Source: Thiohalobacter sp.
Lineage (GTDB): Bacteria; Pseudomonadota; Gammaproteobacteria; DSM-19610
Direction of reading: 5' to 3'
Length of the DNA stretch: 36,630 bases
NCBI GenBank assembly: GCA_026984835.1
Contig: JALSRI010000205.1
Span: 1-36,630, forward strand
Position numbers and translations under genes: made by a program. The notes beneath the pieces were generated by a model that saw only the letters and a program-made list of their open reading frames with translations, was not told where the DNA came from and did not search any database. Below are positions 33,190-36,630 of this stretch, one piece after another (position 1 is the first letter of the stretch; each line of letters begins with the position of its first letter).

Positions 33190-34016
33190 CAGTCGGTTCC
33201 CAGCTGGTCGGCCAGTTCGCGGGAGCGGTCGCGGGCCGCGGCCAGCGCGCGCGCGAACAGGCCGCGCAGGTCGCCATCTTCCAGTACCCGCAGGGCGCGT
33301 TCGGTGGTGCCGCCGGGCGAGGTGACGCGCTGGCGCAGCGTGGCGGCGTCGTCTGGGCTCTCCAGGGCCATTTTCGCCGCGCCGAAGGCGGTCTGCAGCG
33401 CCAGCAGGCGCGCCACGCCGGCCGACAGGCCGAGCTGTTCACCGCCCTCCTGCAGGGCCTCGATGACCAGGAAGAAATAGGCCGGCCCACTGCCGGACAG
33501 GGCGGTGACCGCATCCAGCAGCCCCTCGTCGTCGATCCACAGGGTCAGGCCGACGGCCCGCAGCACTGACTCGGCCAGGTCGCGCCGGGATTCGCTGACG
33601 AAGGGATTGGCATACAGGGCGGTGGCGCCACTCTGCACCAGCGCCGGCGTGTTGGGCATGCAGCGCACGATGGCCGGTTCGTCGCCCAGCCAGCGGCGCA
33701 GGTCGGCCTCGCGGACGCCGGCGGCCACAGACACGACCAGTGGCTGCTGCTCGCGCACCGCCGCGGCCAGGTCGGTGGCGACCGCGTGCATGACCTGCGG
33801 CTTGACGGCCAGCACCAGGACGTCGCTGCCGGCCACGGCCGCCACGCTGTCGGGGGTGGTCTCCACCGGGGCGATGCCGCGCATGGCGTCCAGCGCCACC
33901 GGGTCCGGGTCGGCGACGCGGATGCGGCCCGGGTTCCAGCCGTCCGCCACCAGCCCGCCGACCAGGCTGCGCGCCATGTTGCCGGCGCCGATGAAGCTGA
34001 TCTGGGCATCGTTCAT
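33189..34016 (-). CDS. proC: Pyrroline-5-carboxylate reductase
   Basis: A 275-aa enzyme that reduces pyrroline-5-carboxylate to proline with NAD(P)H, the last step of proline synthesis. The dinucleotide-binding motif FIGAGNMA opens the protein. VLAVKPQVM, RCMPNTPALV and the C-terminal dimer motif SGSGPAYFFLVIEAL with TSPGGTTE are complete. The ATG at 34016 is the family start. The promoter ends within a few bases of it, and there is no ribosome-binding site. Coupled to yggT. yggS, which normally sits between pilT and proC, is absent. Confidence 0.97.
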   Translation of the reverse strand: MNDAQISFIGAGNMARSLVGGLVADGWNPGRIRVADPDPVALDAMRGIAPVETTPDSVAAVAGSDVLVLAVKPQVMHAVATDLAAAVREQQPLVVSVAAGVREADLRRWLGDEPAIVRCMPNTPALVQSGATALYANPFVSESRRDLAESVLRAVGLTLWIDDEGLLDAVTALSGSGPAYFFLVIEALQEGGEQLGLSAGVARLLALQTAFGAAKMALESPDDAATLRQRVTSPGGTTERALRVLEDGDLRGLFARALAAARDRSRELADQLGTD

Positions 34017-34024
34017 GGGGCGTG

Positions 34025-34053
34025 ACCATACCGTTGAAACCGCGTGCTTACAA
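34025..34053 (-). promoter_or_regulatory. Sigma70 promoter for proC, leaderless
   Basis: On the minus strand TTGTAA (34053-34048), a 17-base spacer and TATGGT (34030-34025). The predicted start at about 34018 is 2 bases from the proC ATG. Confidence 0.6.
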
Positions 34054-34091
34054 GCGCTTGCGGCTTCGCGGGCGGGTTCCCCGGGGGGCGC

Positions 34092-34097
34092 TATACT
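34092..34097 (+). promoter_or_regulatory. -10 hexamer for pilT
   Basis: TATACT lies 85 bases before the pilT ATG and is the best candidate promoter in the 165-base gap 34017-34181. No clear -35 or sigma54 motif was seen. Confidence 0.45.
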
Positions 34098-34181
34098 TGG
34101 CCGCGAGGGGGGTCGCCGGTTTCAAGTTCCGACCGCCTCTGTCGATATGGACATCCATAACCAGCATAGATGGGGACAAGC

Positions 34182-35219
34182 ATGGATATTGCTGAACTAC
34201 TTGCCTTCGGCGTCAAGAACAACGCCTCCGACCTGCACCTGTCCGCCGGTCTGCCGCCGATGATCCGCGTCGACGGCGACATCCGTCGCATCAACGTGCC
34301 GGCGCTGGACCACAAGACGGTTCATGGTCTCATCTACGACATCATGAACGACAAGCAGCGCAAGGACTTCGAGGAGTTCCTGGAGACCGACTTCTCCTTC
34401 GAGATCCCGAACCTGGCGCGCTTCCGCGTCAACGCCTTCAACCACAACCGCGGCGCCGGCGGCGTGTTCCGGACCATCCCGTCCACCATCCTGACGCTGG
34501 AGGAGCTGGGGGCGCCGGCCATATTCAAGGATATCTCCGATCAGCCGCGCGGCCTGGTGCTGGTGACCGGGCCGACCGGCTCGGGCAAGTCCACCACCCT
34601 GGCGGCCATGATCGACCACATCAACAACGAGAAGTTCGCGCACATCCTCACCATCGAGGACCCCATCGAGTTCGTGCATGAATCGAAGAAATGCCTGGTG
34701 AACCAGCGCGAGGTGCACCGCGACACCCACGGCTTCAACGAGTCGCTGCGCTCGGCGCTGCGCGAGGACCCGGACATCATCCTGGTCGGCGAAATGCGCG
34801 ACCTGGAGACCATCCGCCTGGCGCTGACCGCGGCCGAGACCGGCCACCTGGTGTTCGGCACCCTGCACACCAGCTCGGCGGCCAAGACCATCGACCGTAT
34901 CATCGACGTGTTCCCGGCGGCCGAGAAGACCATGGTGCGTTCCATGCTGTCGGAGTCGCTGCGCGCGGTCATCGCCCAGACGCTGCTGAAGAAGAACGGC
35001 GGCGGGCGCATCGCCGCGCACGAGATCATGATCGGCACGCCCGCCATCCGCAACCTGATCCGCGAGGACAAGATCGCGCAGATGTATTCGGCCATCCAGA
35101 CCGGCCAGTCGGTGGGCATGCAGACGCTGGACCAGAACCTGCAGGAGCTGGTGCAGCGCGGCCTGGTCAACCGCCTCGATGCGCGCGCCAAGGCCACCAA
35201 CAAGGAGCTGTTCCGGTGA
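34182..35219 (+). CDS. pilT: Type IV pilus retraction ATPase PilT
   Basis: A 345-aa hexameric secretion ATPase at the inner membrane that disassembles type IV pili for twitching motility. It has the family start MDIAELLAFGVKNNASDLHL. Walker A is GPTGSGKST, the Asp box is TIEDPIEFVH, Walker B is DIILVGEMRD, the His box is ETGHLVFGTLHTSSA, and the AIRNLIREDK motif is specific to retraction ATPases. GGGGA upstream is the ribosome-binding site. pilU follows with the two frames overlapping. The pilus structural genes are not in the window. Confidence 0.97.
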   Translation: MDIAELLAFGVKNNASDLHLSAGLPPMIRVDGDIRRINVPALDHKTVHGLIYDIMNDKQRKDFEEFLETDFSFEIPNLARFRVNAFNHNRGAGGVFRTIPSTILTLEELGAPAIFKDISDQPRGLVLVTGPTGSGKSTTLAAMIDHINNEKFAHILTIEDPIEFVHESKKCLVNQREVHRDTHGFNESLRSALREDPDIILVGEMRDLETIRLALTAAETGHLVFGTLHTSSAAKTIDRIIDVFPAAEKTMVRSMLSESLRAVIAQTLLKKNGGGRIAAHEIMIGTPAIRNLIREDKIAQMYSAIQTGQSVGMQTLDQNLQELVQRGLVNRLDARAKATNKELFR

Positions 35220-36346
35220 GTGCGCTCAGCATGGACTTCAACTCGCTGTTGAAGCTGATGGTGCACAAGAGCGCCTCGGACCTGTTCATCACCGCCGGCA
35301 TGCCGCCGAGCATGAAGATCCACGGCCGCATCAAGCCGGTATCGCAGTCGACCCTGACGCCGGAGCAGGCCCGCGAGGTGGTTCTCAGCGTGATGAACGC
35401 CGAGCAGCGGCGGGTGTTCGACACCGAGCACGAATGCAATTTCGCCATCAGCGCGCCGGGCGTGGGGCGCTTCCGCGTCAGCGCTTTCTACCAGCGCAAC
35501 CACTGCGGCATGGTGCTGCGCCGCATCGAGACCAAGATCCCGACCATCGAGTCGCTTAACCTGCCGCCCATCGTCAAGACCCTGGCCATGGCCAAGCGCG
35601 GCCTGATCATCTTCGTCGGCGCCACCGGCACCGGCAAATCGACCTCGCTGGCGTCGCTGATCGGCTACCGCAACCAGAACAGCACCGGCCACATCATCAC
35701 CATCGAGGATCCCATCGAGTACGTGCACCAGCACGCCGGCTGCATCGTCACCCAGCGCGAGGTCGGTATCGATACGGAATCCTTCGAAGTGGCCCTGAAG
35801 AACACCCTGCGCCAGGCGCCGGACGTGATCCTGATCGGCGAGATCCGCACCCGCGAGACCATGGACCACGCCATCGCCTTCGCCGAGACCGGCCATTTAT
35901 GCCTGGCGACGCTGCACGCCAACAACGCCAACCAGGCCATGGACCGCATGATCAACTTCTTCCCCGAGGATCGCCGCGACCAGCTCCTGATGGACCTGTC
36001 GCTGAACCTCAAGGCCATTCTCGCCCAGCAGCTCATCCCGACGCCGGACGGCAAGGGCCGGCGCGTGGCGGTGGAGATCCTGGTCAACACCCCGCTGGCC
36101 GCGGACCTCATTCGCAAGGGCGAGGTGCACAAGCTGAAAGACCTGATGAAGCGTTCCAACCAGCAGGGCATGCGCACCTTCGACCAGGCGCTGTACGAGC
36201 TGTACCGCGACGGCGAGATCACCTACGACGACGCCATCCACTACGCCGATTCGGGCAACGAAGTGCGGCTCATGATCAAGCTGAAAGACGGCGAGGTGGA
36301 CAAGGACTCGGCCCTGGACGGCATTTCGCTGGTGGACACGCCGTAA
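35216..36346 (+). CDS. pilU: Type IV pilus retraction ATPase PilU
   Basis: A 376-aa paralogue of PilT that assists pilus retraction as an accessory ATPase. It carries Walker A GATGTGKST, TIEDPIEYVHQH, DVILIGEIRT and ETGHLCLATLHANNAN, with the PilU-type opening FNSLLKLMVHKSASDLFITA and a longer C-terminal tail (IKLKDGEVDKDSALDG). Two starts are possible. A GTG at 35216 overlaps the pilT stop and has AAGGAG (35202-35207) eight bases upstream. An ATG at 35231 has the family N-terminus but no good ribosome-binding site. I chose the GTG for the ribosome-binding site. No terminator with a T-run was found in the 119-base gap after it. Confidence 0.95.
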   Translation: MSALSMDFNSLLKLMVHKSASDLFITAGMPPSMKIHGRIKPVSQSTLTPEQAREVVLSVMNAEQRRVFDTEHECNFAISAPGVGRFRVSAFYQRNHCGMVLRRIETKIPTIESLNLPPIVKTLAMAKRGLIIFVGATGTGKSTSLASLIGYRNQNSTGHIITIEDPIEYVHQHAGCIVTQREVGIDTESFEVALKNTLRQAPDVILIGEIRTRETMDHAIAFAETGHLCLATLHANNANQAMDRMINFFPEDRRDQLLMDLSLNLKAILAQQLIPTPDGKGRRVAVEILVNTPLAADLIRKGEVHKLKDLMKRSNQQGMRTFDQALYELYRDGEITYDDAIHYADSGNEVRLMIKLKDGEVDKDSALDGISLVDTP

Positions 36347-36465
36347 AACGCACCGGTCTGCCCTTGCAGGCCTCGATCCCCTCGCTCACCCCACCATGAC
36401 GCCGGTCCGGTGGCCAGCGCCATGCGGGTCCGAATCCCCTGGTTCCGGCGGCGGCCGCCGGGCGG

Positions 36466-36630
36466 TCATGACGGGAAGGCCGGTTCCAGATCGAAGACGG
36501 TGCGGGCATCGAACACCGGCCCGTCCACGCACACGCGCTTCATGGCGGGGCCCGATTCGGTCTGCACTTCCACCACGCAGCCGGCGCAGCCGCCCACGGC
36601 GCAGGCCATGTATTCCTCCAGCGACACCTG
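36466..36630 (-). CDS. C-terminal part of a PyrK-like dihydroorotate dehydrogenase electron-transfer subunit (partial)
   Basis: The frame enters from the right edge and 54 residues remain. They include SLEEYMACAVGGCAGCVVEV, then MKRVCVDGPVFDA. The cysteine pattern C-x4-C-x2-C and a fourth cysteine in RVCVDGPVF matches the [2Fe-2S] domain of PyrK, which passes electrons from dihydroorotate dehydrogenase to NAD. The flavin-binding domain lies outside the window. A pyrimidine role would fit neighbouring pyr genes that often follow pilU in Gammaproteobacteria, but this is inference. Confidence 0.78.
   Translation of the reverse strand, partial: QVSLEEYMACAVGGCAGCVVEVQTESGPAMKRVCVDGPVFDARTVFDLEPAFPS

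Noticed and set aside
36445-36461. CCGGCGG-CGG-CCGCCGG hairpin after pilU
   Set aside because: A seven-pair stem with a three-base loop and no T-run, in very GC-rich sequence. I do not call it a terminator.

Overview
The window is a GC-rich stretch of a gammaproteobacterial chromosome. The gene content is almost all core metabolism and housekeeping, tightly packed on both strands. Several runs match the gene order I know from Pseudomonas aeruginosa and relatives: ferredoxin-ggt-mutM; ppk facing ppx; rpmG-rpmB-radC-coaBC-dut-algC-argB; pyrE next to a crc/xth-type gene; and yggT-proC beside pilT-pilU. The intervening genes and the intact nuclease site of the Crc homologue argue against Pseudomonas itself. 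A Chromatiales or Ectothiorhodospiraceae-like lineage is my best guess, but this rests on synteny memory, not on a search. I see no rRNA, tRNA, prophage, transposase or CRISPR array.

Layout. 1-2.7 kb: end of a YfhL-type ferredoxin, ggt with an intrinsic-terminator hairpin inside its signal-peptide region, and mutM. 2.7-6.8 kb: a four-gene leftward operon for an ABC exporter-like complex (ATPase, ABC-2 permease, GldG-like protein, DUF4340 protein). 6.9-9.9 kb: a globin-coupled diguanylate cyclase almost fused to a lone HyuA-type gene. 10-13.8 kb: ppk and ppx, convergent, with a REP pair between them. 13.8-14.0 kb: a probable unannotated small RNA driven leftward by a consensus FNR/ANR site. 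14-16.7 kb: a degenerate EAL-HDOD protein, a DesA-type desaturase and a perfect 63-bp palindromic terminator. 16.7-23.5 kb: rpmG, rpmB, radC, a tandem REP array, coaBC, dut, an AlgC-type mutase with a receptor-like N-terminus, and argB. 23.5-30.1 kb: DUF4124, two TauE/SafE-type membrane proteins, an orphan phosphate-type binding protein, pyrE, xth/crc, an AmpG-like permease and DUF4426. 30.1-36.6 kb: a dynamin-like GTPase, yggU, yggT, proC, pilT, pilU and the end of a PyrK-like subunit.

How the genes work together. ppk and ppx make and degrade polyphosphate. coaBC, dut, argB, pyrE, proC and the pyrK-like fragment are biosynthetic. The globin cyclase and the EAL-HDOD protein are c-di-GMP-type regulators, the first an oxygen sensor by family. 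With the FNR-type site they point to an organism that tracks oxygen. pilT/pilU retract type IV pili.

The most interesting non-coding signals are the FNR-box small RNA (about 127 nt), a family of REP/BIME-like elements at three loci, the 63-bp palindrome, and two promoters (proC, coaBC) that sit so close to the start codon that the mRNAs would be essentially leaderless. All assignments are by eye from motifs; no database search was run.
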